A program made the position numbers and the translations under genes. 64,000 nucleotides of DNA from UBA6168 sp041752395 (GTDB lineage Bacteria > Bacteroidota > Bacteroidia > Chitinophagales > Saprospiraceae): the NCBI GenBank assembly GCA_041752395.1, contig JBGSWN010000232.1:1-64000 (forward strand). The letters are read 5' to 3'. Positions 33,831 through 42,821 of the stretch are shown in pieces. Every line of letters begins with the position of its first letter. The first letter of the stretch is position 1. The notes below the pieces were generated by a model, which saw nothing but the letters and a program-made list of their open reading frames with translations, did no database searches and was not told the origin of the DNA.

Positions 33831-34859
33831 TCAATTGCCTTCAATCAAGTAGATGATTTTTGTCAGCCATTTTGTCGAATCCTTCTCTGTCATCGGGTCA
33901 GTGATATACTCTTCGATAACGGGATATTTTTCCTTTAGCCCGTTTTTATTAATGTACTCACCGAGGGCTTCGTGCGCTTTTTCAAAATCATTGTAGGGGC
34001 CATAATAATCCACGTAAACAGCCTTCGAGGCAGGTATTTGAAAGGTTTTGATTTCACCGCCCGCCACAGAAGTGTTGGCATTTACGGGGATGGCCACTGC
34101 GATGTCGGTCGTCTTCTTTGCGACATCCCAAGTGTAATAAACACCAGAAGGGGCGCCAGCTGGGTCTAGTTTTGATTTTTTGAGCAAGTCCATGATTTTG
34201 CCGAACCGCTCCCCAAAAAACGTGGATTTCATTACCTCGTCCTGCGTGGTTTGTTGACGCATGCCGACGTAGGTATGGCCGGGAAAGGCCATTGGCTTCA
34301 CCTCGTATTTGCCAGTAGATACAGGTGCTTCAGCGGCTTTTTTCTCTGCCATTTCCTTGAGGCCAGCGAGGCCTTCCTCTAACATCTTGTTCATAGTGCC
34401 GCCCATCATGCCAGCCAAAAGGTTGAACGGGTAAGGCACATCGTAGGAGAAAACCCAAGTGGCTTTGGTGCCACCGCCCTCGCCATCTTCGAGCTTGTAT
34501 TCTGAATCGCCACCGCCTTCACCTTCAAAATCAATTTTGAGCTTGACGGCGGAGGATGGAGTAGATTCAGTGATGGTCTGGGAGCCATTGCCCGATTTTT
34601 CGGAAGTCCAAGCTGTTTTTTGGCCAACACCAGAAGCCACTTCGTTGTAAGTGTTTTGAATCGTCGGGTCACCTTTCTTCCAAGGGCCCCAAGTTTCTTG
34701 TGTTTTCAAGTCGTTTACAATGCTGAATACCACTTCTTTTGGTGCGTTGATACTGGCACTGCGCTCGTAGGCGAAGTGTTTGGGCATGATGGCAGCGGCG
34801 ATGAGTGCCAACACGATTAATGCCAATAGTAGGATGCCAATGCGTTTGATAATTCTCAT
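33831..34859 (-). CDS. SRPBCC domain plus GyrI-like effector-binding domain protein
   Basis: A 342-residue protein with an N-terminal transmembrane anchor (ILLLALIVLALIAAAIM). A START/SRPBCC domain follows (about 30-165: SINAPKEVVFSIVNDLKTQETWGPWKK, ATWVFSYDVPYPFNLLAGMM), then a GyrI-like small-molecule-binding domain (about 185-342: VGMRQQTT, GVYYTWDVAKKTTDIAVAIPV, YYGPYNDFEKAHEALGEYI). It probably binds a hydrophobic ligand at the membrane. A TAAATTTG box (reverse complement of 34906-34913) lies upstream and a strong hairpin downstream, so it is monocistronic. Confidence 0.8.
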   Translation of the reverse strand: MRIIKRIGILLLALIVLALIAAAIMPKHFAYERSASINAPKEVVFSIVNDLKTQETWGPWKKGDPTIQNTYNEVASGVGQKTAWTSEKSGNGSQTITESTPSSAVKLKIDFEGEGGGDSEYKLEDGEGGGTKATWVFSYDVPYPFNLLAGMMGGTMNKMLEEGLAGLKEMAEKKAAEAPVSTGKYEVKPMAFPGHTYVGMRQQTTQDEVMKSTFFGERFGKIMDLLKKSKLDPAGAPSGVYYTWDVAKKTTDIAVAIPVNANTSVAGGEIKTFQIPASKAVYVDYYGPYNDFEKAHEALGEYINKNGLKEKYPVIEEYITDPMTEKDSTKWLTKIIYLIEGN

Positions 34860-35060
34860 GATTTTAATTTTAATTGGTGAAATAAAATGTTTTAAAATTG
34901 TGTCGCAAATTTAATCTTTTAAAAACAATTTGTATAAAAAATTGTAATTTTTTTCAACCTTTTTCTTAAAAAAGCCAATTGTCGACACGGTTTTAGGAGC
35001 AACAGCAGCTACTTTTTTCACACGATGATTTTTTCTCTGCAATTTCTTTTTGGAAGCCCC

Positions 35061-35068
35061 TATTTTTG
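35061..35068 (+). promoter_or_regulatory. -7 box TATTTTTG upstream of arginine decarboxylase
   Basis: A perfect TAnnTTTG match 34 bases before the ATG at 35103; the surrounding 150 bases are strongly AT-rich. No clear -33 at standard spacing. Confidence 0.45.
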
Positions 35069-35102
35069 CCCGCTTTAAAAACAATGACAAACCTTTTGTG
35101 AA

Positions 35103-36506
35103 ATGATAAAGAACCGTTATTTCGACCTCATTGACCAGACCTTCTACTTCCCGCAGGAAGGCTTCGATATCGAGGACGGCAAGCTAGTTTTCAACGGCGT
35201 TCCGCTCATGTATTTGATAAAAAAATATGGAACACCGCTCAAGCTGACATATTTACCAAAAATAGGAACGCAGATAAAACGGGCGAAAAACCTTTTCACA
35301 AAAGCCATGAAGGCCAGTGGCTATCGGGGCAAGTACAATTATTGCTACTGCACGAAAAGCTCGCATTTCAGCTATGTGGTGAAGGAGGTGCTGAAGCACG
35401 ACGTGGAGCTGGAGACCTCTTCTTCGTTCGACATTGATCTGGTGCGCCGCCTGTTCGAGGAAGAATTCATTGACAAGGAAACCATCATCGTCAACAACGG
35501 GTTCAAGACCCATGAGTACGCCGAAAAAATCAGTGGTCTTATCAACGAGGGTTTTGTGAACGTCATCCCTGTGCTCGACAACAAGGAGGAGCTTGATTTT
35601 TTTGAAGAAATGATCAAGGGCAAATGCAGCATCGGCATACGGGTGGCCACGGACGAGGAGCCAAACTTTGAGTTTTACACCTCCAGGTTGGGTATTCGGG
35701 CAGCGGAGGTCATCAGCTACTGCAAGGAGCACATCGCCGACAACCCGAAATTTGAGCTAAAAATGCTCCACTTTTTCGTGGATACAGGCATCAAGGACTC
35801 CATCTACTACTGGGGGGAGCTGAAAAAGGCCGTGAAGATGTACTGCGAGTTGAAGAAAGTTTGCCCAACGCTGGAGGGCCTGAACATCGGCGGTGGAATG
35901 CCCATCCGCAACTCGCTCGGCTTCGAGTTCGACTACACGTACATGGTGCGGGAAATCGTCAACTTAATCCTCGCCGCCTGCCAAGAAGAGGAAATCATGG
36001 AGCCGGATATTTACACCGAATTCGGCAAATACACTGTAGGCGAAAGCGGGGCCATCATCTTCTCCGTCATTGGCCAGAAGCAGCAGAACGACGCCGAGGT
36101 CTGGTACATGATTGACAATTCGCTCATCACCACCATGCCAGACAGTTGGGGAATTGCGGAGCGATTCATCCTGCTGCCTATCAACAAATGGCACAACGAA
36201 TACCGCCGGGTGAACATCGGTGGACTTAGCTGCGACAACTCCGACTACTACAACTCGGAGGTACACGAAAGCCAGGTTTACCTACCTACCATCGGAAAAA
36301 AAGATACCGAGCCGCTCTACTTGGGCTTCTTCCACACGGGCGCTTACCAAGATTCGCTCAGCGGCTACGGTGGCATCAAGCACTGCCTCATCCCATCGCC
36401 GAAGCACATTCTCATTTACAAAGATTCAAAAGGAAACATCGTGGACAAGCTCTACAAAGAGGAGCAGAAACCGGAAGATATGCTGCGTATTTTGGGATAC
36501 ATCTAG
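35103..36506 (+). CDS. speA: PLP-dependent arginine decarboxylase, alanine-racemase fold (Bacteroidota SpeA-like)
   Basis: A 467-residue fold type III decarboxylase. YNYCYCTKSSHFSYV contains the PLP-binding Lys. ETSSSFDIDLVRRL, NNGFKTHEYAEKI and NVIPVLDNKEEL follow the barrel. LNIGGGMPIRNS is the PLP-phosphate glycine loop, and the C-terminal beta domain has LYLGFFHTGAYQDSLSGYGG with the partner-subunit Cys position replaced by the HTGAYQ motif. Proteins of this type are annotated as arginine decarboxylases in Bacteroidota and are shorter than E. coli SpeA (about 630 residues). The substrate (arginine versus another diamino acid) is inferred. It is the agmatine/polyamine route entry. Confidence 0.8.
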   Translation: MIKNRYFDLIDQTFYFPQEGFDIEDGKLVFNGVPLMYLIKKYGTPLKLTYLPKIGTQIKRAKNLFTKAMKASGYRGKYNYCYCTKSSHFSYVVKEVLKHDVELETSSSFDIDLVRRLFEEEFIDKETIIVNNGFKTHEYAEKISGLINEGFVNVIPVLDNKEELDFFEEMIKGKCSIGIRVATDEEPNFEFYTSRLGIRAAEVISYCKEHIADNPKFELKMLHFFVDTGIKDSIYYWGELKKAVKMYCELKKVCPTLEGLNIGGGMPIRNSLGFEFDYTYMVREIVNLILAACQEEEIMEPDIYTEFGKYTVGESGAIIFSVIGQKQQNDAEVWYMIDNSLITTMPDSWGIAERFILLPINKWHNEYRRVNIGGLSCDNSDYYNSEVHESQVYLPTIGKKDTEPLYLGFFHTGAYQDSLSGYGGIKHCLIPSPKHILIYKDSKGNIVDKLYKEEQKPEDMLRILGYI

Positions 36507-36645
36507 TGATTTCGGATTTATGATTTCGGATTGGGGGGACACATGCTTTGATCCCATTTTTTGTCCAGAACCCTTGATTTCTGGCAATATTTTGTGCTTT
36601 GATTTCGCAGGCTCTGCAATCTGCGATCGAAAAAACCCGCAATCG

Positions 36646-37641
36646 TCAAAGCCACCCATGTTCCTTGTACCAAGCCAGTGTCTCTATCAGCCCGTCCTCC
36701 AAATCATACTGCGGCTGGAAGTTGATATCTTCCTTGAGTGGTTCGATGTCGCACTTCCAGTTGAGGCTTTCGAGGATGCGCACTTTTTCGAGGTTAAGCG
36801 GAGGGTAATTTCCGGTCGCCTTGCCTGCCTGCTCCATCACCCAGGCAATGCTGCGAATAAGCGTGACTGGGATGTGGAAGCGCAGGGTTCTTTTCCTTAA
36901 AATTTGTCTGGCCGTCCGGCCAATGTCCTGCTGCGAATAATAGCGGCCATCGGAGACGAAATAGCTTTTCCTTGAAACATCTGTGGACAAAGTCGCATCG
37001 AGCACGGCACGGGCGAGGTCTTTCACATAAACGAAGGCGAGGTGCTGCCGCCGGAAGCCAATATACCCCTCCACGTGCCGATTTATCAGTTTGAAAAAAG
37101 TGAGGATTTCCTTCTCCCGTGGGCCGTAAACGCCTGTTGGACGCATGATAACGTAGGGAAAATCTGGTAGGCTGGCGAGATATTGCTCCGAGGCCAATTT
37201 TGCCTCGCCGTAAGTATTGATGGGATGTTTGGGGTCTTCTTCCTTCAAAAAATCGGTGAGGTCCTTGCTCGGTACTGGGCCATAGCTGGCGGCACTACTG
37301 ATATAAGTGAACTTTTCCAGCGGCTCGCCCGAGGCTTCGATGGCCTCCACGAAGTTTTTTGTGTAATCGAAGTTGACCCGCATATAGTCCGAGAGCTTGG
37401 GTGCGCTCACCACCCCAGCATTGTGGATAACGTAGTCGAATTCCTTGCGCTTCATGAGGTTAGCCATTTGGCCTTTATCCTCGAAGTTCATCTCCACAAA
37501 ATTGATGCGCTCATCCTGCAAATATTCCTTGCTGCTCGACCTTCGGATGCCAGCATACACTTCAAGGTCACGCTCTAGCGCCTCCTCCACGAGGTGGCTG
37601 CCCACAAAGCCCGATGCGCCGGTGATGAGTATTTTTTTCAT
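36646..37641 (-). CDS. NAD-dependent epimerase/dehydratase (extended SDR)
   Basis: A 331-residue extended SDR: KKILITGASGFVGSHLVEEAL is the glycine motif, VIHNAGVVSAP the NAG-type segment, and YGEAK the catalytic Tyr-Lys pair, with SSAASYG supplying Ser. RPTGVYGPRE is the conserved arm of sugar epimerases and dihydroflavonol-reductase-like enzymes. The substrate cannot be read off. Its start overlaps the stop of the upstream GNAT-like gene by one base, so the two form an operon. Confidence 0.82.
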   Translation of the reverse strand: MKKILITGASGFVGSHLVEEALERDLEVYAGIRRSSSKEYLQDERINFVEMNFEDKGQMANLMKRKEFDYVIHNAGVVSAPKLSDYMRVNFDYTKNFVEAIEASGEPLEKFTYISSAASYGPVPSKDLTDFLKEEDPKHPINTYGEAKLASEQYLASLPDFPYVIMRPTGVYGPREKEILTFFKLINRHVEGYIGFRRQHLAFVYVKDLARAVLDATLSTDVSRKSYFVSDGRYYSQQDIGRTARQILRKRTLRFHIPVTLIRSIAWVMEQAGKATGNYPPLNLEKVRILESLNWKCDIEPLKEDINFQPQYDLEDGLIETLAWYKEHGWL

Positions 37642-38768
37642 CAGGCCAACGTTTTTTCGTACATCCGATAGCGTTTGTAAGGTTTCATCCCAGCATTTTC
37701 CACGCCTTTTTTCATCATCTCATTGTTGTCCAAAATCCAAGACGCTTCGCCGTGCGTGTGGCCCAACTCGATGCCCTTGCTCAAAATATTGGCATAAAAA
37801 ATACCTTCGATGCCCAGCTTGCGGTATTCTGGCAGCACACCCAAAAGGATGATCCGCACGCTTTTCACCTTGCTTTTTTGGAGCAATAATTTAAAAATTC
37901 CGAAGGGAAAAAGCCTGCCCCGCTTGATGTTGATGGCAACTGTGTTGATGTCCGGTACGGCAAGTGCAAAGCCGACGAGCTTTCCATTATGTTCCGCAAA
38001 TATTGCAAACCTCGGGTCAATGACCATTTTCAGCCCCTCGGCCATGTGGTCGAACTCGGTGTCCGTTGGCGGCACGAAACCCCAGTTCCTGTCCCATGCG
38101 CCCTTGTAAACCTTGCGCACCTCGGACAGTTCTTGCTTGAATTTTTTCATTTCAGGGTTGCGAAAGGTGATGCCCTTGCCAGCCAGGCGCTCTTGTATCC
38201 GTTGGGAAAGTTCCAGCGATTTACGGTTCGTAGTAGCGTGATTGCCGTGGTAGGCCAGCAGGTCCATCTGTTTGTGGAAGCCGTAGCGCTCCAGAAAGTC
38301 GGCGTAGTAGGGCTTGTTGTAGGTCATCATGATGACCGGTGGGCTGTCGAAGCCTTCGACGAGCAGGCCAGCAGTATCATTCGTGCTGAGGTTGGCTGGG
38401 CCGATGACGCTGGCGAGGCCCTCTTTGCGAAGCCAATTGGAAGCTGTATCGAGCAGCAATTTGGCCACTTCGTAATCATCAATCACGTCGAAGAGGCCGA
38501 AGAAGCCAGCATTTGCGCCAGCGAATTCAATGTACTTGTTGTTGCGGATGGCAGCGATGCGGCCCACTATTTTGTCATTGCGAAGTGCTAGAAACAACTG
38601 GATTTTTGAGTGCTGGAAAAACGGATTGCTCTTTTCGCTGAGCAAGTCTTTTTGCCCCAAAAAAATCTCTGGCACGTAGTTCGGATCATCCTCGAACAGG
38701 TCGTGCGGGAAGTCAATGAAGCGTTTTTTCCACTTCCAGTCGCTGACTTCGATGATGTTTGTTGTCAT
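37641..38768 (-). CDS. GNAT-fold N-acetyltransferase-like protein
   Basis: A 375-residue protein with two GNAT-like halves: FLALRNDKIVGRIAAIRNNKYIE at the N terminus and a C-terminal part with VGFALAVPDIN, RIILLGVLPEYRKLGIEGIFYANI (acetyl-CoA binding loop type R/KxxGI) and SWILDNNEMMKKGVENAGM. Large GNAT-like proteins of this kind are common in Bacteroidota and unassigned; the final domain resembles enzymes acylating lipids or amino acids. Tight coupling with the downstream SDR suggests one pathway. Confidence 0.7.
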   Translation of the reverse strand: MTTNIIEVSDWKWKKRFIDFPHDLFEDDPNYVPEIFLGQKDLLSEKSNPFFQHSKIQLFLALRNDKIVGRIAAIRNNKYIEFAGANAGFFGLFDVIDDYEVAKLLLDTASNWLRKEGLASVIGPANLSTNDTAGLLVEGFDSPPVIMMTYNKPYYADFLERYGFHKQMDLLAYHGNHATTNRKSLELSQRIQERLAGKGITFRNPEMKKFKQELSEVRKVYKGAWDRNWGFVPPTDTEFDHMAEGLKMVIDPRFAIFAEHNGKLVGFALAVPDINTVAINIKRGRLFPFGIFKLLLQKSKVKSVRIILLGVLPEYRKLGIEGIFYANILSKGIELGHTHGEASWILDNNEMMKKGVENAGMKPYKRYRMYEKTLA

Positions 38769-38786
38769 GTTGTAGATTCGTTTTGC

Positions 38787-39242
38787 TTATTCTCCCAATT
38801 CTAAAAGTATTTGTTCAATCATCGCTTTGGAAACCCTGAAATCGGTTCCAATGATATGCTCAAATACTGGTCTTATGGCAGGAAGGATACCTCGTTGTTT
38901 TGCGCTGATGATTACACCTAATGTTCCTGTGAAATCTATTCCCATGGAGGCTGCCGTTTTTCTTGCTTTTTGGTCGTCAAGTATAAGGTAACAGTCACCC
39001 ATTTCAACAGCAAGTGCGATGGCGTTTGATTCACCAGCATCTAAAGTTTCCTCCAATAATAAAACCAATGAAGTTTGCTTTGGGGTACGAATAACAATCC
39101 ATGCGGGCAGGTTTTGGCCAAATTCGTCAGCCACTGCCTGCGGTACAATAACCTCCCCAAAGACTTGATGAAGCAACTCAAGCTGCCCAATTTTGCTCAG
39201 CACGATGAGGCAAGACGCATCGGAAATGACTACTTTATCCAT
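38787..39242 (-). CDS. DUF3368 PIN-like toxin of a UPF0175/DUF3368 toxin-antitoxin pair
   Basis: A 151-residue PIN-like protein: VISDASCLIVLSKIGQLELL is the first acidic motif, LDAGESNAIALA the second (Glu), and LILDDQKARKTA the third (two Asp), the DUF3368 arrangement. The predicted role is an RNase toxin. The gene overlaps the 3' end of the upstream antitoxin gene by 13 bases. A homologous pair lies at 44644-45359 in the opposite orientation. Confidence 0.8.
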   Translation of the reverse strand: MDKVVISDASCLIVLSKIGQLELLHQVFGEVIVPQAVADEFGQNLPAWIVIRTPKQTSLVLLLEETLDAGESNAIALAVEMGDCYLILDDQKARKTAASMGIDFTGTLGVIISAKQRGILPAIRPVFEHIIGTDFRVSKAMIEQILLELGE

Positions 39243-39466
39243 GCGTTTTTGATGTCACGGCGAAGGTCTTCAATAGAATCGGAAAAAATAGAGAACCCAA
39301 ATTTTCCCATTATTTCAATGAAAGCCCGTTTGGATAAGCCTGCCACTTCGGCAGCTTGGCCGAGCGAGAGCCGTCCCCGCTCATAAAGTTCGCCAGCAAG
39401 GATGACCTTGGCATCAAATTCCGAGACATTGGAAGATTCAGGCAGCTGTACGGAAAAGGTTGTCAT
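39230..39466 (-). CDS. UPF0175 family antitoxin
   Basis: A 78-residue protein of the UPF0175 type: KVILAGELYERGRLSLGQAAEVAGLSKRAFIEIMGKFG is the helix-turn-helix-like core, and the tail DSIEDLRRDIKNAW probably wraps the toxin. The frame opens at 39493, but a -7 box (TAGATTTG, reverse complement of 39491-39498) spans that position, so the ATG at 39466 (or 39472) is the likely start. Overlap with the toxin gene implies coupled expression and probable autorepression. Confidence 0.8.
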   Translation of the reverse strand: MTTFSVQLPESSNVSEFDAKVILAGELYERGRLSLGQAAEVAGLSKRAFIEIMGKFGFSIFSDSIEDLRRDIKNAWIK

Positions 39467-39490
39467 ACCCATTTGCGAAGATTTTATCGC

Positions 39491-39498
39491 CAAATCTA
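39491..39498 (-). promoter_or_regulatory. -7 box for the UPF0175/DUF3368 operon
   Basis: The reverse complement reads TAGATTTG, matching TAnnTTTG, 24-32 bases upstream of the chosen antitoxin start; it rules out the longer ORF start at 39493. Confidence 0.5.
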
Positions 39499-39517
39499 CA
39501 ACTTTTTAATTAGCCTT

Positions 39518-40729
39518 TCACACCTCCTGCCCGCGTAGAATTTCCAGCTCCCGAGCCACTTTTGCTAGCTTGCTAATGGCCTCGTCTATCTGCGCAAAGG
39601 TGTGCGTGGCCATGAGGGAAAAGCGGATCAAAGTGTCTTCCGGCGCCACGGCTGGCGTGATGACCGGGTTCACAAACACCCCAGCGTCCTGCAATTGGCG
39701 GGTGAGCAGGAAGGTCTTGTTCACGTCCCGCACGTAGATTGGGATAATGGGCGTGGTCGAATGTCCCGTATCGAAGCCGAGGTCGTCCAGCTGCTGTTTT
39801 GCGTAGCGGGTATTGGCCCAAAGTTTTTCGATGCGCTCTGGCTCGCGTTGAATCAGGTCTAGTGCGGCGATGACGGCAGCGGCGTTAGCTGGCGCAATGC
39901 TTGCGCTGAAGATGAGTGAACGGGCGTTGTGCTTGAGCCAGTTGGCAACTTCATGGCTGCAGGCGATGAAGCCGCCAATGGTTGCTAAAGATTTGGAAAA
40001 GGTGCCCATGATGAGGTCTACCTCGTCGGTGAGGCCGAAATGGTCACATGTACCCTTGCCGAACTGGCCCATCACGCCGAGGCCGTGCGCACAATCCACC
40101 ATGATGTTGGCGTTGTGCTGCTTCGCAATTCGTACGATTTCCGGCAGGTTGCACACATCGCCTTCCATGCTGAACACGCCGTCGGTGACGATGAGGGCGA
40201 GGTCTTCTGGGCCACGCTCTTTGCCAGCCCTGCCAAGCACGGTATCAAGCGATTCCATGTTGTTGTGCTTGTACTTGCGGGTGGTTGCGAAACTGAGGCG
40301 AGTGCCGTCCACGATGGAAGCGTGGTTGGCATCATCGGAGATGATGAAGTCTTTGCGGCCCAAAAGTGATGACAGTACGCCGAGGTTTACCTGCATGCCC
40401 GTGCTGAACACGATGGCCTCGTCCTTGCCGACGAACTTGGCGAGCTTTTCCTCCAATTCGATGTGGAGGTCGAGCGTACCGTTGAGGAAACGGGAGCCTG
40501 CACAGCCGGAGCCGTACTTGTCCACCGCCTTTTTGGCAGCCTCCTTGAGCATAGGGTGATTGGTGAGGCCGAGGTAGCTGTTGGAGCCGAACATGAGGAC
40601 TTTCTTGCCGTTCATGGTCACCACCGTGTCTTGGTCACTCTCGATGACACGGAAATAAGGGTACACGCCTGCTGCTTTAGCCTCTTGCGGGGCAGTGTAC
40701 CGTTTCATTTTCTGTTGAAGCAGATTCAT
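39518..40729 (-). CDS. spt: Serine palmitoyltransferase (alpha-oxoamine synthase family)
   Basis: A 403-residue PLP enzyme of the alpha-oxoamine synthase group. FGSNSYLGLTNHP, YGSGCAGSRFLNGTLDLHIELEEKLA, DDANHASIVDG, MVDCAHGLGVMG, and MGTFSKSLATIGGF with PLP Lys246 are all present. BioF, Kbl and Spt share these. The call as serine palmitoyltransferase rests on the family (Bacteroidota make sphingolipids) and on the downstream Aur1-like gene. 2-amino-3-ketobutyrate CoA ligase is the main alternative. It would condense serine with an acyl-CoA to 3-ketosphinganine. The promoter is upstream of the PAP2 gene, 36 bases separating the two. Confidence 0.75.
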   Translation of the reverse strand: MNLLQQKMKRYTAPQEAKAAGVYPYFRVIESDQDTVVTMNGKKVLMFGSNSYLGLTNHPMLKEAAKKAVDKYGSGCAGSRFLNGTLDLHIELEEKLAKFVGKDEAIVFSTGMQVNLGVLSSLLGRKDFIISDDANHASIVDGTRLSFATTRKYKHNNMESLDTVLGRAGKERGPEDLALIVTDGVFSMEGDVCNLPEIVRIAKQHNANIMVDCAHGLGVMGQFGKGTCDHFGLTDEVDLIMGTFSKSLATIGGFIACSHEVANWLKHNARSLIFSASIAPANAAAVIAALDLIQREPERIEKLWANTRYAKQQLDDLGFDTGHSTTPIIPIYVRDVNKTFLLTRQLQDAGVFVNPVITPAVAPEDTLIRFSLMATHTFAQIDEAISKLAKVARELEILRGQEV

Positions 40730-40765
40730 GTTATTTTCTGTATTGTGTGTTTGCGAATGAAATTT

Positions 40766-41689
40766 CTATTTGATAATACCCGCATACCTCCCCAGCCACC
40801 CATTCACCCTCGACTTCAAAACGACTTTTTCAAAAACCAAAATCGTGGCCACCGAGCAGGCTGCACCAAGCATCACGTCAATGATGTAATGGTGCCGGGA
40901 ATAGACCGCGGAGAACCAAATTCCGAGTAAAATTACCAAAAACACGAAACTGGCAAGCCTTAGCCGCATTTTTACCCCAAAATACAGCGTAATAAGCGGA
41001 TACGCCGCATGGAGCGACGGTATAGCTGCAAACACGTTGGCGTTCTTGGCGTACATGCTGTGGAACAGGTTCACCCCCAAGATGCGGTCAAAGTTCGCCA
41101 ACCCTGCTTCGTTGCCGGGAATGCTGAAGTTTTCTTTAAAACCATGCAGTTCCACGTACCAAGGCGCCGCAGCAGGGTAGGCATAGTACAGCACAAAACC
41201 AAAAAGGTTTACCAAAAGAAAGCAAAGTGAAAAATCGAGGAGCATCCGTTTGTTCTTGAAAAACAGCCAAAGCGCAAAGGCTATCGGCACAGGTACCCAA
41301 CAAAGATAAAAGATGCCGGAGAGTACATCGGCTATCGGATGGGTATTGATGGCAAAGAACTCGTTTGGCGTCACCAATTGGCCATGGTACTGGAATCCGA
41401 ACAGCGATTTTTCAAGGTCGTAGGGCTGCTGGACGTGTACGGGGTTCACGGCGTAGTTGGGCAGTGCCCGCATGGAATCGTAAAGCACCCAGTAAATGGC
41501 GAAAAAAATGAGCGACATCAACACTTTTCGGCTTGTACTGTTCCCAAAATACATTCCAAGGGTAAGCACCACGAACATCAAGTGGTCGGTGCGAAGCCCC
41601 AATACCAACGACGTCCACAGCAAGTAGAAAACCTCTAGGCTCAATATGATAATCGTCTCTTTTCTTGGAAACCGCTCAAACGCCATCAA
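40766..41689 (-). CDS. PAP2-superfamily Aur1-like protein, probable inositol phosphorylceramide synthase
   Basis: A 307-residue polytopic protein, about six helices. YPAAAPWY followed by AIPSLHAAYPLI and YSRHHYIIDVMLGA correspond to the Aur1/IPC-synthase version of the PAP2 domain, in which two His and an Asp form the catalytic triad. Aur1-like enzymes move phosphoinositol onto ceramide. Bacteroidota lipids include inositol sphingolipids, and the downstream gene is a probable serine palmitoyltransferase, which makes this assignment attractive. A generic PAP2 lipid phosphatase is the alternative. A TACCTTTG box about 85 bases upstream likely drives both genes. Confidence 0.75.
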   Translation of the reverse strand: MMAFERFPRKETIIILSLEVFYLLWTSLVLGLRTDHLMFVVLTLGMYFGNSTSRKVLMSLIFFAIYWVLYDSMRALPNYAVNPVHVQQPYDLEKSLFGFQYHGQLVTPNEFFAINTHPIADVLSGIFYLCWVPVPIAFALWLFFKNKRMLLDFSLCFLLVNLFGFVLYYAYPAAAPWYVELHGFKENFSIPGNEAGLANFDRILGVNLFHSMYAKNANVFAAIPSLHAAYPLITLYFGVKMRLRLASFVFLVILLGIWFSAVYSRHHYIIDVMLGAACSVATILVFEKVVLKSRVNGWLGRYAGIIK

Positions 41690-41772
41690 CTGATTTTGGG
41701 TAGAAATTTTATGCTACCGCTTTCCTCTGTGCAGAGCCGCCGTCGCAGGCGAGCCTTGGGCAAAAAGGCAGG

Positions 41773-41780
41773 CAAAGGTA
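41773..41780 (-). promoter_or_regulatory. -7 box TACCTTTG for the sphingolipid gene pair
   Basis: The reverse complement of 41773-41780 is TACCTTTG, in the divergent spacer between the Aur1-like gene and the PqqB-like gene. Confidence 0.5.
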
Positions 41781-41863
41781 GCAAGCATAGGCTCATTTTT
41801 ATGTGAGAAGCTTCAAAGATTGGCAATTCTGTGTTTCTTTGACTGTTAAATGCGCCTTCCATC

Positions 41864-42811
41864 ATGCCAGTTTTTATAAAATTCCTACAAATCCTGCTCG
41901 TCTGCCTTCCGCTGCTTTCTGTTCAGCGAGGAGTATCGAGCGAAGTGGAAAGCCCATTCGTGGTGGTGCTCGGCATCGCACAGGATGCCGGTTATCCGCA
42001 GGCTGATTGTCAAAAAACTTGCTGCAAATCGGCTTGGGAGCAACCCCAACTTCGGCGCATGGTCTCTTGCATCGCCGTAGTTGACCCAGCCAGTGGGCAG
42101 TATTGGCTGGTGGATGCCACGCCAGATTTTTCGGAGCAACAGCATATCGTCCAGCACCTGCTGCCGGGCAGGCCGCTGAACTTCGCAGGCATTTTTCTAA
42201 CCCATGCGCATATCGGCCATTACACGGGGCTGATGCAATTGGGTCGGGAGGCAATGGGCGCAACAGAAGTGCCCGTTCATGCCATGCCACGTATGGCTGA
42301 TTTCTTGAAAAATAATGGCCCTTGGAGCCAATTGGTTACGCTAAAAAATATCGAAATTCGCCACTTGCAGGCAGATTCCTCCGTGGTTTTGAATGAGCGC
42401 TTGAAAGTGACACCACTGCTGGTGCCGCATCGGGACGAGTTTTCGGAGACAGTCGGTTTTAAAATCGAGGGGCCAAACGAGGCGCTGCTTTTCATTCCCG
42501 ACATTGACAAATGGGAGCGCTGGGAGCAGGACATCAACGCCCTCGTCGGTGAGGTGGATTTTGCGCTGCTGGATGGCAGTTTTTTCAAAAATGGGGAAAT
42601 CCCCGGCAGGGACATGTCCGAAATCCCGCACCCATTTATCGAAGAAAGCCTTGTAAGATTTGGGCAGTTGCCTGCAATGGAGCGGGCAAAAATCCGTTTC
42701 ATTCATTTCAACCACACAAATCCTGTGCTACAGGGAAACAGTGAGGCGGCACAGAGCGTTTGGAAATTGGGCTTTGGCCTTGCGGAAGAAGGTGAGCGGT
42801 TTGGGTTGTGA
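41864..42811 (+). CDS. PqqB-like metallo-beta-lactamase fold protein, exported
   Basis: A 315-residue protein with a signal peptide (FLQILLVCLPLLSVQ). VVLGIAQDAGYPQADCQKTCC is close to the PqqB start, including the CxxxCC metal-like cluster. LTHAHIGHYTGL is the metallo-hydrolase motif, and LLFIPDIDKW and FIHFNHTNP are later family positions. In PQQ synthesis PqqB hydroxylates the Glu-Tyr product. Here no pqqA, C, D or E is nearby and the protein is exported, so a stand-alone hydrolase role is more likely. No downstream partner is apparent; an inverted repeat separates it from the S41 protease. Confidence 0.75.
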   Translation: MPVFIKFLQILLVCLPLLSVQRGVSSEVESPFVVVLGIAQDAGYPQADCQKTCCKSAWEQPQLRRMVSCIAVVDPASGQYWLVDATPDFSEQQHIVQHLLPGRPLNFAGIFLTHAHIGHYTGLMQLGREAMGATEVPVHAMPRMADFLKNNGPWSQLVTLKNIEIRHLQADSSVVLNERLKVTPLLVPHRDEFSETVGFKIEGPNEALLFIPDIDKWERWEQDINALVGEVDFALLDGSFFKNGEIPGRDMSEIPHPFIEESLVRFGQLPAMERAKIRFIHFNHTNPVLQGNSEAAQSVWKLGFGLAEEGERFGL

Positions 42812-42821
42812 TGTTGAATGA

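Noticed and set aside
41864..42811. Evidence for pyrroloquinoline quinone biosynthesis
   Set aside because: Only a PqqB-like protein is present; no PqqA, C, D or E in the window and the protein is exported.
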